Assembly: GCF_000209165.1 (NCBI RefSeq)
Contig: NC_009044.1
Location: forward strand, 868,001-932,000
Length of the DNA: 64,000 nt
From: Scheffersomyces stipitis CBS 6054
Lineage: Eukaryota; Ascomycota; Pichiomycetes; Serinales; Debaryomycetaceae
Direction: 5' to 3'
Below are positions 1-10,338 of the stretch, in pieces; position 1 is the stretch's first letter, and each line of letters opens with the position of its first letter. The notes under the pieces were generated by a model that was not told the DNA's origin, made no database searches, and saw only the letters and a list, made by a program, of their open reading frames with translations. The translations under genes were made by a program, and so were the position numbers.

Positions 1-2639
1 GTGACTTGGCCCGGTTTAACCCAGCCATCAACATTATTAAGAATTGTTCTCTCTTCTCCCTTTATATTGAGGGTATAAGTCAAGTTTCTCCAATGGAAGA
101 TGTCAGCAGTTTCAAGAAGTTTTGTTTCCATGAAACTATCTTTAGAAGACCTTCTGTCGTCATCCAATTCGGTGCTTTTCAATTTCTCCAAGCTTCCAGT
201 TTCAATATCTCTTTTTCTTCTGAGTCTGCGGAGTCTTTCTCTCGTCTTTCTCTGGAAAACAAGGATTTCTCCCTTTTGCACAGCTGCCTTGCTTCTTTCA
301 ACTATAAAGATATAGGTGAGCAAGAAGAAAATCACAAAAGCAATCAAGATACCAAAATTTCTCCATCTGTGGACCCAGAAGTACCGGTATGAAAGGGCAA
401 TAAATTTGTCGCCATTGACTACGTTAGAACCTCTAACGGCTCCAACAGAAGCACAAGTGACTGAATCGCCTGTGGTTGGATATCCCGGACCAGCCGGAAC
501 AAAATCAGAACAAGGGAAATCACGATTGTGGAATTCGTTAGAGATAAGAGCATCAAACACATAAGCCAAAGGATTGATCCAACTCATCCAACGGCACCAG
601 GCATGCATATATGGGGTTGGAATAACGAATCCTGTGAAGGTAGTCAATCCAAATAATAAGATGGCCGCCGGAGTCATAGCTTGCGAGATCGATTTAGTTG
701 CAGCTCCGAACGTTCTGAAGATATGGGACATCGACAAGGTAGCAAGGAAACTCATCAAGAGATAGAAAAAGAAGTGGCCGGCATTTCTTCTGAAGTTGAC
801 CATATAATAGAGAATCGTGTTGAAACTAACACACGTCAATATCTTGATGGGCATTTCTGTAATGATAGATGCAAGCGCGTCAGCTGAAGGTCTGTAAAGG
901 GCATAATTCTTGTGCTTTTCCACGATGGGTCTGGCTTCGTAGAGAGAAAACACTTCCAAGATAGAAGCGTAGGCATTGAACATAACAGCAAAGAACATGA
1001 CCGAACCTCTAAGGTAAAACGAACTGGTATCATTGTGCAATTGGAAGAATACTGAACCGATAATGAGACCCATTACCGTATTCCCAAAGAAGGTGACAAT
1101 CGTGAGCGAAGGATCTCCCAAGGTTCTTTTCCAGTTTCTGAGCATGATATACTTGACTTGCATTGAGAACGAACTGGTGTAGGGCGATTTCTTGCTGGCT
1201 CTGCTAGCCTGTTTGGCGTGGTGAGAGTCCAAAAGTCTGTGTTTAGCGTCCTTTTTCTTTTGCGTCTTAACCAAATAGGTGTCGATGTCAAGGATTAATT
1301 GGGCCCTTTCTGGAGAACTTTGCCAGAAGTCGTAGAACTCTTCTGGGGTACGAGGAACAACTTTTTCGTATCCGGCTCTGATGATTCTTTCGTTGGGATT
1401 GGTGATGGAGGTTAAGAAATCCGGGGTGGTTTGTCTCTGGGGACACTCAAAGCCCATTTTCAAAAAGTACTTCTTAGCTGCCTGACTTGGCCCAAAGTAG
1501 ATCTGGTAACCTTCGTACAAGAGAAGGACTTTGTCAAATAAATTGAATGCGTCTTGTGGACATTGGTAGATGGCGATAAGAGGAGTTTCGTTCATGATCA
1601 TGGCTGAGGTCTTCAACGAGGTAATGAACTCAAGAGCAGTGGCAGAATCCAATCCTCTGGTGGAATTGTCCCAACAGTGAAGACGGGCATTAACCAAAGC
1701 CACTTCTGCAATCGAAACTCTTTTACGTTCACCTCCAGAGACTCCACGAATGAAGTCGTTACCAACTTTGGTATTTCTGGTATGCGAAAGTCCATACGTG
1801 GCCATAACCACATCGGACATGTGTCTTGCGTAGGCTTCACGAGATACACCCTGGGGTCTGTTTCTCGGAGTCTTTAATAGGGCTGCGAAATCTAACGTTT
1901 CACCTACAGTAAGATGTGGGAAGTGTGTCTCAGTCTCTGCGCAATAGACGACTTCACCTCTCAAGTTATTCTTGATTTCCTTGGGAGTAAGACCATCGTA
2001 AGAAAGCACTGATTCCTTTGCTACATTGAAACCATATGTATGTTGGGAAATGGTTTTCAAGAAAGTCGAACAACCAGCGCCGGGCCTTCCCAACACTACT
2101 GTGACTTCACCAGGCTTGATAAGGCCATCCATGGGCTTAAGAATGTCAAATAAATTATCAGGGTTCTCTTTGCGCACAGACTGCAACATGCCAGATACGG
2201 ACTTACGCAAGGCATTGGAGAGCGTCGTTTGGTAGTCATACTCTGCTAAATTTCCGTACACTCTTAGGTTTTTGAAAGCTACACCTAAACTAGAGGGCTT
2301 GTAGTAGTCGTAGTCGGAATCGATGAGTCTTCTCATATTCTGGATCCACCTACGAGAGCTGAACATGGCCGAGTCTGGATCCAAGGTTGGATCTATGGAG
2401 TCGAATACTGCACGCTGGCCCGGAATATGGCCAACGACGGAAGCATCGTATTCTTCGCCGGTTAGGGTCTCAGCACTGCTGCTTGCAGAGCTTTCCTTGT
2501 TCAAGGTGAATCTGGGTTGCGGGCCCATTTCCCTGGCCAAGCTGTGAATTCTTTCTTCCGCATCGTTGTTGAATCCCAGATAATGATAATCATAGTTGTG
2601 AGAAAAACGTTCCCGTTCCGAGGGGTGAACGATACGCAT
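1..2639 (-). CDS. CDR/PDR-type ABC multidrug transporter (5' part, cut by window edge)
   Basis: Full-size fungal PDR/ABCG transporter with NBD1-TMD1-NBD2-TMD2 order, expected in the plasma membrane exporting drugs or lipids. The frame is open from ATG at 2639 to base 1, about 879 codons. It shows the NBD1 Walker A GRPGAGCST near residues 184-192, with the Cys in place of Lys typical of PDR NBD1, and the signature VSGGERKR near 298-306. The first transmembrane block falls at about residues 490-740, with an EARPIVEKHK-type loop. The last readable residues (GWVKPGQV) lie just before the NBD2 Walker A, so NBD2 and TMD2 are outside the window. Overall order and motifs match Candida Cdr1-like pumps better than Snq2-like ones. 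CTG codons occur (for example codon 21) and would read Ser in this clade. No frameshift was seen. The exact paralogue cannot be assigned. Confidence 0.93.
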   Translation of the reverse strand, partial: MRIVHPSERERFSHNYDYHYLGFNNDAEERIHSLAREMGPQPRFTLNKESSASSSAETLTGEEYDASVVGHIPGQRAVFDSIDPTLDPDSAMFSSRRWIQNMRRLIDSDYDYYKPSSLGVAFKNLRVYGNLAEYDYQTTLSNALRKSVSGMLQSVRKENPDNLFDILKPMDGLIKPGEVTVVLGRPGAGCSTFLKTISQHTYGFNVAKESVLSYDGLTPKEIKNNLRGEVVYCAETETHFPHLTVGETLDFAALLKTPRNRPQGVSREAYARHMSDVVMATYGLSHTRNTKVGNDFIRGVSGGERKRVSIAEVALVNARLHCWDNSTRGLDSATALEFITSLKTSAMIMNETPLIAIYQCPQDAFNLFDKVLLLYEGYQIYFGPSQAAKKYFLKMGFECPQRQTTPDFLTSITNPNERIIRAGYEKVVPRTPEEFYDFWQSSPERAQLILDIDTYLVKTQKKKDAKHRLLDSHHAKQASRASKKSPYTSSFSMQVKYIMLRNWKRTLGDPSLTIVTFFGNTVMGLIIGSVFFQLHNDTSSFYLRGSVMFFAVMFNAYASILEVFSLYEARPIVEKHKNYALYRPSADALASIITEMPIKILTCVSFNTILYYMVNFRRNAGHFFFYLLMSFLATLSMSHIFRTFGAATKSISQAMTPAAILLFGLTTFTGFVIPTPYMHAWCRWMSWINPLAYVFDALISNEFHNRDFPCSDFVPAGPGYPTTGDSVTCASVGAVRGSNVVNGDKFIALSYRYFWVHRWRNFGILIAFVIFFLLTYIFIVERSKAAVQKGEILVFQRKTRERLRRLRRKRDIETGSLEKLKSTELDDDRRSSKDSFMETKLLETADIFHWRNLTYTLNIKGEERTILNNVDGWVKPGQV

Positions 2640-4074
2640 GGTTTGTGGAAGCAGGGATCACCTAGTATTGCAGTTGAATGCTACCGACAACCAGCTCTGT
2701 GAAGATGGTGACTATTAAAGGGTATTAAGGGTATTTGATAGAAAAAAAAGGCTTTTGAGGCTTTTTCCTGGGATGCTAAAATTATTTATATAACTACACT
2801 CTTCAAATCATCTCATTTAAGGTCCGTAATATTTTTTCGGTGTGGGTATGTATATGACATGCGCTCGTTCTAACTTGAAATAATACGGATGAAAAAAAAA
2901 ATACCCCACTCACACACAAAAGAAAATATCCATGAAAATGGTGCCAATGAACTCTTTATGGATAAACTTTTCCTTAGATCTTTCCTATTGTTCACATTCG
3001 TCTGTCGTGCATTCCCATCTTGAAATGTCTGCACTACTGTTGACTACTTAGGAAACACGAGCAGTACACACAGGGAGTATGTGCCGGTTGTGCTTGATTG
3101 TACATATTGTTTCTGCCAATAGCGTCTAATCCTCGAGAAAATAGGTAAAAATTATGTTCTGAAGTTGCCACTCTTGCCAAAATAGTCTTCGACTTTGTCT
3201 ACAAGATTTAGCACGTCGTTTCCGGCGCTTTCATGCCATCACTCACCATTCCGTGCGTATTGAGGTGACAATCCAAGTCGGGGACCCGTGGCTGCAGCTT
3301 AAGATTAGTATGAAAAGACCAGGTCCTTACTTCGAAGGGCATCAATGACTTAGTTACAAATTGCACTGCAACTCAACTGAGATCGTCACACAGCCTTCAA
3401 TAATTGGAGAACCTCCCCCCATAATTGCCTAGATGGAAATTCTTAGTAATTGTGAGAATTTCCTTATTAGAGGAAATGCCGCGCAGACGGCATCGTGTAA
3501 TATTTTCCATGACAATATTTTCCAAATCAGGCATGCAATTAAAGTTTTAGACGTCTTGTGAAAAACAACTTTGCCTATTTGGGAAATTAGACATCTCGCA
3601 ATAGAAAATATTTGCAACATACTAGAAATAGCAACAATTCCTCCTACTTCATTAGGTATCATCTTAGGGTGAACTGTCACAGCAATCTAGTCTAAACGAT
3701 ATCCGTCTCCTCCAATACCGTTTAAAGTTGTATGAGAGCTGGAAGATAATGGCTTTCCGCCACCTTAAACGGCCTCTTCAGCCACCATAGACTCCAGTTT
3801 TAGCCCTCGCTTCCATACTCAGGCTCCAGTTTTTGGAACAATCTGGGCAAAAGTGTGCAAGACGATTGAAATACGGTTGAAAACGGTTGAAGCTGTTGAC
3901 AGCTGTACGCTCTAACGTTTTTCATACTTCTTTGGAACTTTTTGACGAGGCCCGGGCCCTATTGAAGAGTGCACAATTTTCATTGTTGCTAATGGTGGCA
4001 TGAGTAACTGGGATCAGCAAGACTCTTGCCAGACTAACCTCCTGAGCTACTTTGACGTTGGTAGAGCAAAAAAA
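2640..4074. other. Intergenic spacer between the CDR-type gene and the tRNA pair
   Basis: About 1.4 kb with no supportable gene. Open frames here are short and uncharacteristic. The left end is the promoter of the CDR-type gene. The right end, just beyond the tRNA-Gly, has an A-box-like string and a small GCAAG/CTTGC hairpin but no B box. Confidence 0.6.
2824..2900 (-). promoter_or_regulatory. CGG-triplet / A-T tract motifs upstream of the CDR-type gene
   Basis: About 185 bp upstream of the ATG an everted CCG...CGG pair flanks an A/T tract (2824-2840). A second CGGAT followed by ten A's lies at 2886-2900. Candida CDR promoters carry CGG-triplet drug-response elements with adjoining A/T tracts that are bound by Zn2Cys6 factors (Tac1). 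The resemblance is by eye only and the exact element is not reproduced. Confidence 0.3.
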
Positions 4075-4145
4075 TGCGCAAACCCGGAATCGAACCGGGG
4101 GCCCAACGATGGCAACGTTGGATTTTACCACTAAACCATTTGCGC
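4075..4145 (-). tRNA. tRNA-Gly (GCC)
   Basis: A 71-nt tRNA on the minus strand, nearly identical to yeast tRNA-Gly(GCC). The acceptor stem is GCGCAAA/TTTGCGC with discriminator A. The A box is in the D arm, the anticodon loop carries GCC, and the T arm has GGTTCGATTCC (B box). There is no intron. It is followed on the minus strand by a run of seven T's, a good RNA polymerase III terminator. It lies 8 bp downstream of tRNA-Asp in the same orientation. Confidence 0.97.
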
Positions 4146-4153
4146 ATGAAAAT

Positions 4154-4225
4154 CTCCGCGACGGGGAATTGAACCCCGGTCTACCACGCGACAAGCGGTA
4201 ATTCTAGCCACTAAACTATCACGGA
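4154..4225 (-). tRNA. tRNA-Asp (GTC)
   Basis: A 72-nt tRNA on the minus strand. The acceptor stem is TCCGTGA/TCGCGGA with discriminator G. The anticodon loop carries GTC, the T arm has GGTTCAATTCC, and there is no intron. The 8-nt spacer to the next tRNA contains only four T's, a weak terminator. Two CACGTG sites lie upstream at about 4274 and 4288. Confidence 0.96.
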
Positions 4226-5268
4226 CTTTCTTGCGACTTCAAGAGTTCCACTTTTCCGAGAAGATTAAAAATCACGTGAATGATCACGTGCCAGTGAATT
4301 TTTTCACTTATTGCCGATTTTTACTGGTCTTAAGGGTAATCAGTAGGCTTTTATCTCAGAATTATCTCCAATCTTAAGTATGGATTAGGTGAAGACTACT
4401 ACTATGTAAGAAATAGGACTTTGATTGCAATGCATTTCTTTTTCGTTAAAAATTATTTTCAACATAGTCCGGCATATCTAAACCATTGCTAAATGCCATT
4501 GCTAAGAATCTATTTAAGGACATCACTTAGGTATTATGTAACAGCAACTTGGAGTTATAACCTTGTATGTCCTCCAAACACAAGTGAACGTGAAGAAAAT
4601 TATACTAGGTATTGAATGGGTTGAATTTATTCCACTGCACTCTTCTCCCAAAACAATCTTCCAGATTTTGCACCCATACTCTCCCCAATTCAGTGACTAG
4701 TGAAACACTAAAAACAGTCGCATACAATCAAACTTCTTCTAACGTGAGTGAAAACGTATCCTATTTTGAATTGCTCTCCATATGTTGCACCCCTTAGACA
4801 TAATTCTTACTTACTTAGGAATGTTGGTAATAATATGTAGTATATTCAAAGAATCGTATTTCATTTGATAATGTTCTACATACGTATATGATAACATATG
4901 TATCTGATAACAATTTTATTGTAATTATATCTTATTTGTTATTTTTCCAGTAGGTGCTTAATTTAAAGTTTCGTTCTCTTTTGGGAGATATATGCCAATA
5001 TATAGATAAATTTTATTTAATTAGCAAACATTTGGAGAAATCTATTTAATTCTTCGGCAACAGAAAATGTACTCTTCCTAGATTCAACTAACATTATCAA
5101 CAAGTAGAAACACACTAATGTGAAATTATATATAATTGATCACAGCGAGTAGCCTGTCCTAGTTGGGCGCAAAGAGATCAAATTTAATCAACCCTCTTGA
5201 AGTTGCGAAAAATTAAGTTCATCCTCAGCGCCTAATAATATCTGAATAGTCCACACCAGAAAGCCCAA
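4226..5268. other. Intergenic spacer, tRNA-Asp to RSN1-like gene
   Basis: About 1 kb of AT-rich sequence without a supportable gene. It contains two CACGTG palindromes near the tRNA end and the presumed promoter of the gene starting at 5269. Nothing else was recognised. Confidence 0.6.
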
Positions 5269-7905
5269 ATGCTGACTCTCTCAACTGAAGAAGACTATGA
5301 CTATTCTGACCTAACAAACTCATATATGGGAATTTTTAATACAAAAGCGTTTGAAAGGTTTCTCAGTACCACCCAAACAGGATATGCCCATACAAGCTCT
5401 GGAATCGACTTAAACCTACTACTAAAGACTCTAATCACTTCATTATGTATATGTACTATTCAATTGACCGTTTTTTGTTTTTTTCGATCTACGTTGAAGA
5501 TAGTCTACCAACCAAGATGCTTCTGTGTTCCTGTTAACGAAAGAATGGATCCACTCCCTAGAGGTTTTCTTTCCTGGGTGTTACCGACAATGAAGTCTAA
5601 CATGCACTTTTACCTATCTATGGGTTTGGATACTTATTTCTTCGTCAGATTCATCAACGTTTTACTATTATACTTTATCTTTATTGGAACTCTGAATATG
5701 ATAATATTACTACCTATCAACTGGACAGGAAGTGACCAATTTTATCAAGCTCCAGGCTTAGATCGACTTAGTCTTTCAAACATTGCCAGTTCCAAGGTGA
5801 GTAGATTGAATTCTCACTTCTTAATGGGTTTGGTTACGATAGGCACTCTCCACTGCTTAATAATCTACGAACTTCTGAGCTTTGTTTCTATAAGACAGTC
5901 CTACTTATTGTCTCCAAACCACAGAGAATCTGCACAAGGAAAAATGCTTTTGATATCTAATTGCCCACATCAACTTCTAGAGGAGGAAGTATTGAGTAGT
6001 GTTTTTGGATTCATTCCTGGTGGAATTAAGAAAGTTTGGTTTGTTCATGATTTCAAAGATATTTCTAGAGAAGTTCAAAAGGCTAGAAGTGCTCTAGATA
6101 CATTAGAAAAGGCTCAAATTTTGTATTTGAAAAAGTCCTATCGGTGCCAATTTCCGAGAAAGAAATGGTTGCGAAATTATTTTTCTGACAAGATTGAAGA
6201 CATAACCGACCACCTAAGCGAAGATGAATACCATCATTCGTTGGAACCACAATTTTATCCAGCAATCTCCATGACCATCTTTTTCCCAATAATAAATAGA
6301 TCAGTTGAGTTAAAACTACCTGGTTTTCTCAGATTCTTCGCATTTCAAGACAAAATTTCAATGACCACTTGGTCCGCGAAACAACTCGACATCAGCCTTA
6401 AAGCGATTGATGCGCAGAAGCAACTAATGAACGAGGGAAGGCTAACAAAGCATACCAAATTATTCGTTCAGTTTAACACACAAGAGGGGGCATATATAGC
6501 TCACCAATGTTTACTTTCAAGGAACCAGGGAGATCTTGATCTGAGTTTAGTAGAAGTTCATGCTGGTGATATAAAGTGGAACAATTTATCCAGGAACAAC
6601 TCCTACACATCTTTAGTTGAAAAGTACATTGTCAATCTTGCTTTCATTTGTATTATAATACTTTACGTTGTTCCAGTCTCATTTATTGGGCTCTTTTCGC
6701 AGATCCCCTTCTTGGTTCAGTTGATGCCATTTCTAGCCTGGATATACAAATTTCCCGAAGAAGTGAGAGAAACAATCTCTAGTTTCTTACCTTCAATTCT
6801 ATTAACAATACTTACTGAAATAGTCATGGTAACCTTTAGATACTTGACAAAGTTTAAGGGAATCCTATCAGGGGCCGAACTTGAATTAGATCTACAGAGG
6901 TGGCACTTCTCTTTCCTCTTTGTCCAGCAGTTTCTTGTTGTGACAATTCTGTCCAGTATAACTGTCATTTTCAAGCAAATATTGGACCAGCCAACTTCGA
7001 TTCCCATATTATTGGCGACAAACCTTCCTAAGGGTGCAAACTTTTTCTTCCAGTTTTTTGCATTGAAAGCCTTTGCTTTCTGTGGAGCCAATTTCATGAG
7101 AGCAGAACTGCTTATATTTCATTATTTGACTTCCAAGCTTCGGGATATAACTCCAAGACAAAAGTTTCATTCACTAACCGGATTGCCTAAGATTAAATGG
7201 GGTACTGTGTATCCCGTCTTCTCTGTCTATGCTTGTATTGGAATTACATACTCCATCATATCTCCCTTGATCTCAATTTTTATAATATTCATATTAATGT
7301 TGATATTGTTGTACTACAAGTATGCTTTGAAGTACATTTATAGTCATATCAACGAATCAGAAACACAAGGGAGATTGTACCCCATTGCATTATTGCATTT
7401 ATATACGGGGATGTATTGTCTTGAGTGTTGTCTTATTGGAATCTTCTTTCTACTGAAAGACGAAGATGGAAATTCACCAATGAAAGTTCATGGATGGATA
7501 ATGATATTGGTATTATTGATTACAATTTTCGGCCATCAAACGATTTTTAATCGGTTTGTTAAACATTTCTCTTATTTGCCAATTCTTTCTGACTTCAAGA
7601 ATAAAGAGATTAATACCACTGAAAAGAACAACAGCAACTGCGTGGTTGGCGAAGTTGCAAACTTTAAATCAACAGATGGCGATGATCACGAACTTCTTTA
7701 TCTTCATCCGGCATTTAAATTTGAAGACCCAAAATTATGGCTACCTTCTGATCCACTAGGTATCTGCTTAAATCTCATTCAGCATATTGAACATCTTGTT
7801 CCCGGTCTTCAAGGTGGTACGACCAAAGGAGCATCCGTAATATTCGACAACACGTATCGCAAAGTCAAAATAAGAGTAACGGAAGCACCCCCAGATTATA
7901 AATAG
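5269..7905 (+). CDS. RSN1/CSC1-family (OSCA/TMEM63) polytopic membrane protein
   Basis: 878 residues, ATG at 5269. The protein shows the family layout: three N-terminal membrane segments (about 51-72, 125-150, 182-205), a long hydrophilic loop (about 205-450, PHM7_cyt-like), then seven or more membrane segments to about residue 770 (the former DUF221 core). The core strings around residues 590-650 and a conserved LYTGMY segment are recognisable. Family members include calcium-permeable, osmotically gated cation channels (Csc1/OSCA) and yeast Rsn1, Phm7 and meiosis-specific Spo75. The length is nearest Spo75 (about 870), but I cannot choose among paralogues. The second codon is CTG. The stop at 7905 is one base from the convergent stop of the Rad4-like gene, so the two must share or overlap 3' ends. 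Confidence 0.85.
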   Translation: MLTLSTEEDYDYSDLTNSYMGIFNTKAFERFLSTTQTGYAHTSSGIDLNLLLKTLITSLCICTIQLTVFCFFRSTLKIVYQPRCFCVPVNERMDPLPRGFLSWVLPTMKSNMHFYLSMGLDTYFFVRFINVLLLYFIFIGTLNMIILLPINWTGSDQFYQAPGLDRLSLSNIASSKVSRLNSHFLMGLVTIGTLHCLIIYELLSFVSIRQSYLLSPNHRESAQGKMLLISNCPHQLLEEEVLSSVFGFIPGGIKKVWFVHDFKDISREVQKARSALDTLEKAQILYLKKSYRCQFPRKKWLRNYFSDKIEDITDHLSEDEYHHSLEPQFYPAISMTIFFPIINRSVELKLPGFLRFFAFQDKISMTTWSAKQLDISLKAIDAQKQLMNEGRLTKHTKLFVQFNTQEGAYIAHQCLLSRNQGDLDLSLVEVHAGDIKWNNLSRNNSYTSLVEKYIVNLAFICIIILYVVPVSFIGLFSQIPFLVQLMPFLAWIYKFPEEVRETISSFLPSILLTILTEIVMVTFRYLTKFKGILSGAELELDLQRWHFSFLFVQQFLVVTILSSITVIFKQILDQPTSIPILLATNLPKGANFFFQFFALKAFAFCGANFMRAELLIFHYLTSKLRDITPRQKFHSLTGLPKIKWGTVYPVFSVYACIGITYSIISPLISIFIIFILMLILLYYKYALKYIYSHINESETQGRLYPIALLHLYTGMYCLECCLIGIFFLLKDEDGNSPMKVHGWIMILVLLITIFGHQTIFNRFVKHFSYLPILSDFKNKEINTTEKNNSNCVVGEVANFKSTDGDDHELLYLHPAFKFEDPKLWLPSDPLGICLNLIQHIEHLVPGLQGGTTKGASVIFDNTYRKVKIRVTEAPPDYK

Positions 7906-7906
7906 T

Positions 7907-10039
7907 TTATTCGTGGGCTCCATAGTAATATTCTAATTTTCTTTTTATCCTGAGACGTTTTAAGAGACCTTGCCAGTTAGCTAATGCTATCCTATTTCTC
8001 TCTGTGAGTTCTAAACTGTGTTGTGATATTCGGCCATAGAGCCAGATCTTTTTAGCAATGACAGCTTGCTCGTTTAAAACTATAACGCCCTTCTTAACCG
8101 GGATTGCCAGACCAGCTTTAGATGTGAAGTTGAAGCCAGTGACAACAGGCACATATTGAACTTCAATATCTACCGGAACCTTTAGCTTTCCTGACTTATA
8201 GGCTGATAATATAGACTCGATGAAATTCAATTTTATCCAACAACATCCATCTGGAATCATACATTCTCTGAAGATTTCTAAATTTCCAAAACGATTTCGA
8301 GGTAAATTAGGTTTACCATTAGAATCAATAAATATTTTCATCTTAATATAAGAACACGTTTGGTTAAAGCTGTACAACTTGGTTTCATTAAGCGAATGCT
8401 GGTTGTTCATTATATTGAAATTGAAGATTCTCTTGTTCGCAATGGTACGAGGTGGAAGCAGTTTTGTTACTTTTATAGGAAACTTTGCTTGTTCTGGTTG
8501 GATTGATCTGCCTAAAAATTTCCATTGTTTTTCTGACTTCCCCACAATTACGTGATTCTTAAAGTAGATGGACTCCTTCTTATTGTCAAGAGAGATACTC
8601 GAAAGAGGAACACTGGAACTTTCGATAACTTCGTTATAACGCAAGGTTGATTCAGTTACAAGGTTAGGGTTTCTCTTCAACGCACTCCAGGTAGTGGGAA
8701 TATTGTAGTTCGTCAAGGCGACCTCCTTGAGACAATCAAGTTCGCTATTGTCTTCTGAGGTATATTCGTGGTTATGACTCAAATGCCTCAATATAGAGTG
8801 GAACAAAAGTGCAGTTCTTCCTTGCTGAATCCGAAGATCCAACTTGTTAAACCATCGAAACGATACGTCTTGCATGTATCTGGAACTGACATCCATCACG
8901 AGGTTGTCATTGCTATAACTTACAACATAGTGCATAGTCATTTGGTTGAACTGATCTGCAACGGGATAGAACATATCCGTATAATATGAAGACAATGTAT
9001 CCCGCTTCACCTTCTCATGTACAAACCTCTTTAGACGTGAAAGCCTTTTTTCTTCATCATGGAAACATGATGTTTCTATGACGATTATTTCAGAAGGATC
9101 CAAAGGGTTCACTACCTCGGTCCAAAAGTAAGGGTAGAGCAAATCGTTATCTTTGTTTCTCTCAAGCTTTTCGAAATCGACCTTGGGCTGCATCTTTGCA
9201 TCTTTAGATTTTGGCAATGTCGGTATAGAAAAGATGAGTCTCAGTTCAAATCCCAATGATCTCAATATAGCTGTAAATATCTGAGCTCCCGTATCTCGAT
9301 TGTGTTTGAACTTCTTGATAACGGATAGGAAGTCTTTGATATTAGATATAGATGGAGCCCGTTTCGGACTGTACTTGTCCAGTTCGCCTAGTTTCAGCTC
9401 AGGGATATAACCTAACACTCTCATACCGTTTGAGTCAAATTTGTAGTTTTTACGAAACCACTTGATGAGATACTTCAAAATGTAGATGAATTGCTTGTCT
9501 TGCTCCAAATATACGCTCGGTTCTAGTGATTCAATGCCATTATTTCGTATTCGTTTCATTGCTTTGGAGAATTTCTTAACAGGACCATCCATTAGTGAAT
9601 CTGGAAGCAATTTCCTAAGTGTCTTGTGCACCTTTTTGTTAGAAAGCCATTGATTTCTATTGTATCCATGAACAATGTAGACTACCATGGCCAAGTAGTG
9701 AATGGCTCTCTTGCGTTGTTTTTCGTGAATGAACTTGCGAAGATCTCGCTTCTTGAACTGTTGAACCTGTTTATCATCTTGAATAGCGATGTTGAACTCA
9801 TTTGGCCGAGCTTCCAAAGTTTGTGCCAATGCAGTAGATTCTTTCACTCCTTCTATTGGAACTTCATCCCAATCACTGATATCGTCATCCAAGATGTCCA
9901 ATTCTTCTTCATTTTCTTCTTCTTCTTCGTCTTCTTCATTATAGCCAAAGGCATTGCTCCAGAGACCTTGCTTTCTTCTCTTGGAGTCCGGCTCGAAGTC
10001 AGACTCAGAATCATTATCTACAAATAGCCCATTCTCCAT
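7907..10039 (-). CDS. Rad4/Rad34 (XPC) family DNA damage recognition protein
   Basis: 710 residues, ATG at 10039, close to the usual 690-750 for yeast Rad4 and Rad34. The N-terminus is very acidic (Glu/Asp run at about 35-60) with a basic RRKQ patch. The middle resembles the transglutaminase-like fold of XPC/Rad4, including the TEVVNP and IETSCFHDEEK strings. Then come the beta-hairpin domains: BHD1 begins near YNIPTTWSALKRN (about 440), and BHD3 carries RNRFGNLEIF and MIPDGCCWI (about 600-615). The family binds helix-distorting lesions in global nucleotide excision repair with Rad23. It is divergent from both S. cerevisiae paralogues, so RAD4 versus RAD34 is open. The poly-Glu run comes from GAA/GAG-rich DNA. 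Convergent with the upstream gene (1-base gap). Confidence 0.88.
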   Translation of the reverse strand: MENGLFVDNDSESDFEPDSKRRKQGLWSNAFGYNEEDEEEEENEEELDILDDDISDWDEVPIEGVKESTALAQTLEARPNEFNIAIQDDKQVQQFKKRDLRKFIHEKQRKRAIHYLAMVVYIVHGYNRNQWLSNKKVHKTLRKLLPDSLMDGPVKKFSKAMKRIRNNGIESLEPSVYLEQDKQFIYILKYLIKWFRKNYKFDSNGMRVLGYIPELKLGELDKYSPKRAPSISNIKDFLSVIKKFKHNRDTGAQIFTAILRSLGFELRLIFSIPTLPKSKDAKMQPKVDFEKLERNKDNDLLYPYFWTEVVNPLDPSEIIVIETSCFHDEEKRLSRLKRFVHEKVKRDTLSSYYTDMFYPVADQFNQMTMHYVVSYSNDNLVMDVSSRYMQDVSFRWFNKLDLRIQQGRTALLFHSILRHLSHNHEYTSEDNSELDCLKEVALTNYNIPTTWSALKRNPNLVTESTLRYNEVIESSSVPLSSISLDNKKESIYFKNHVIVGKSEKQWKFLGRSIQPEQAKFPIKVTKLLPPRTIANKRIFNFNIMNNQHSLNETKLYSFNQTCSYIKMKIFIDSNGKPNLPRNRFGNLEIFRECMIPDGCCWIKLNFIESILSAYKSGKLKVPVDIEVQYVPVVTGFNFTSKAGLAIPVKKGVIVLNEQAVIAKKIWLYGRISQHSLELTERNRIALANWQGLLKRLRIKRKLEYYYGAHE

Positions 10040-10338
10040 GGTGTGAAGAAAGTATTAAGATGAGATGCGCATTTTTTCAGTCTTCTACATAAATAATGGA
10101 AGATCTGGGGTAGACCTACAAATGTAGAACAACACAATTACTGACAAAAGTTTGACATAGAAATTACTACTAACCCTACCAATACTACGAATGTGAACAT
10201 CTATAAAGGCACTTAATCTATGCGTGAATAGAATCTAATATACAAGGAACGCGTACTTACTTTTGTTAGCGACGCGCTCAAGAACGATTGGACGTCCACA
10301 GCTGATCATGATTTCGATGTTACTCTTTCCCATAGATT

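Noticed and set aside
3960..4074. A-box-like string and small hairpin just beyond tRNA-Gly (minus strand), considered as a third tRNA
   Set aside because: No B box, no paired acceptor stem and no anticodon arm.
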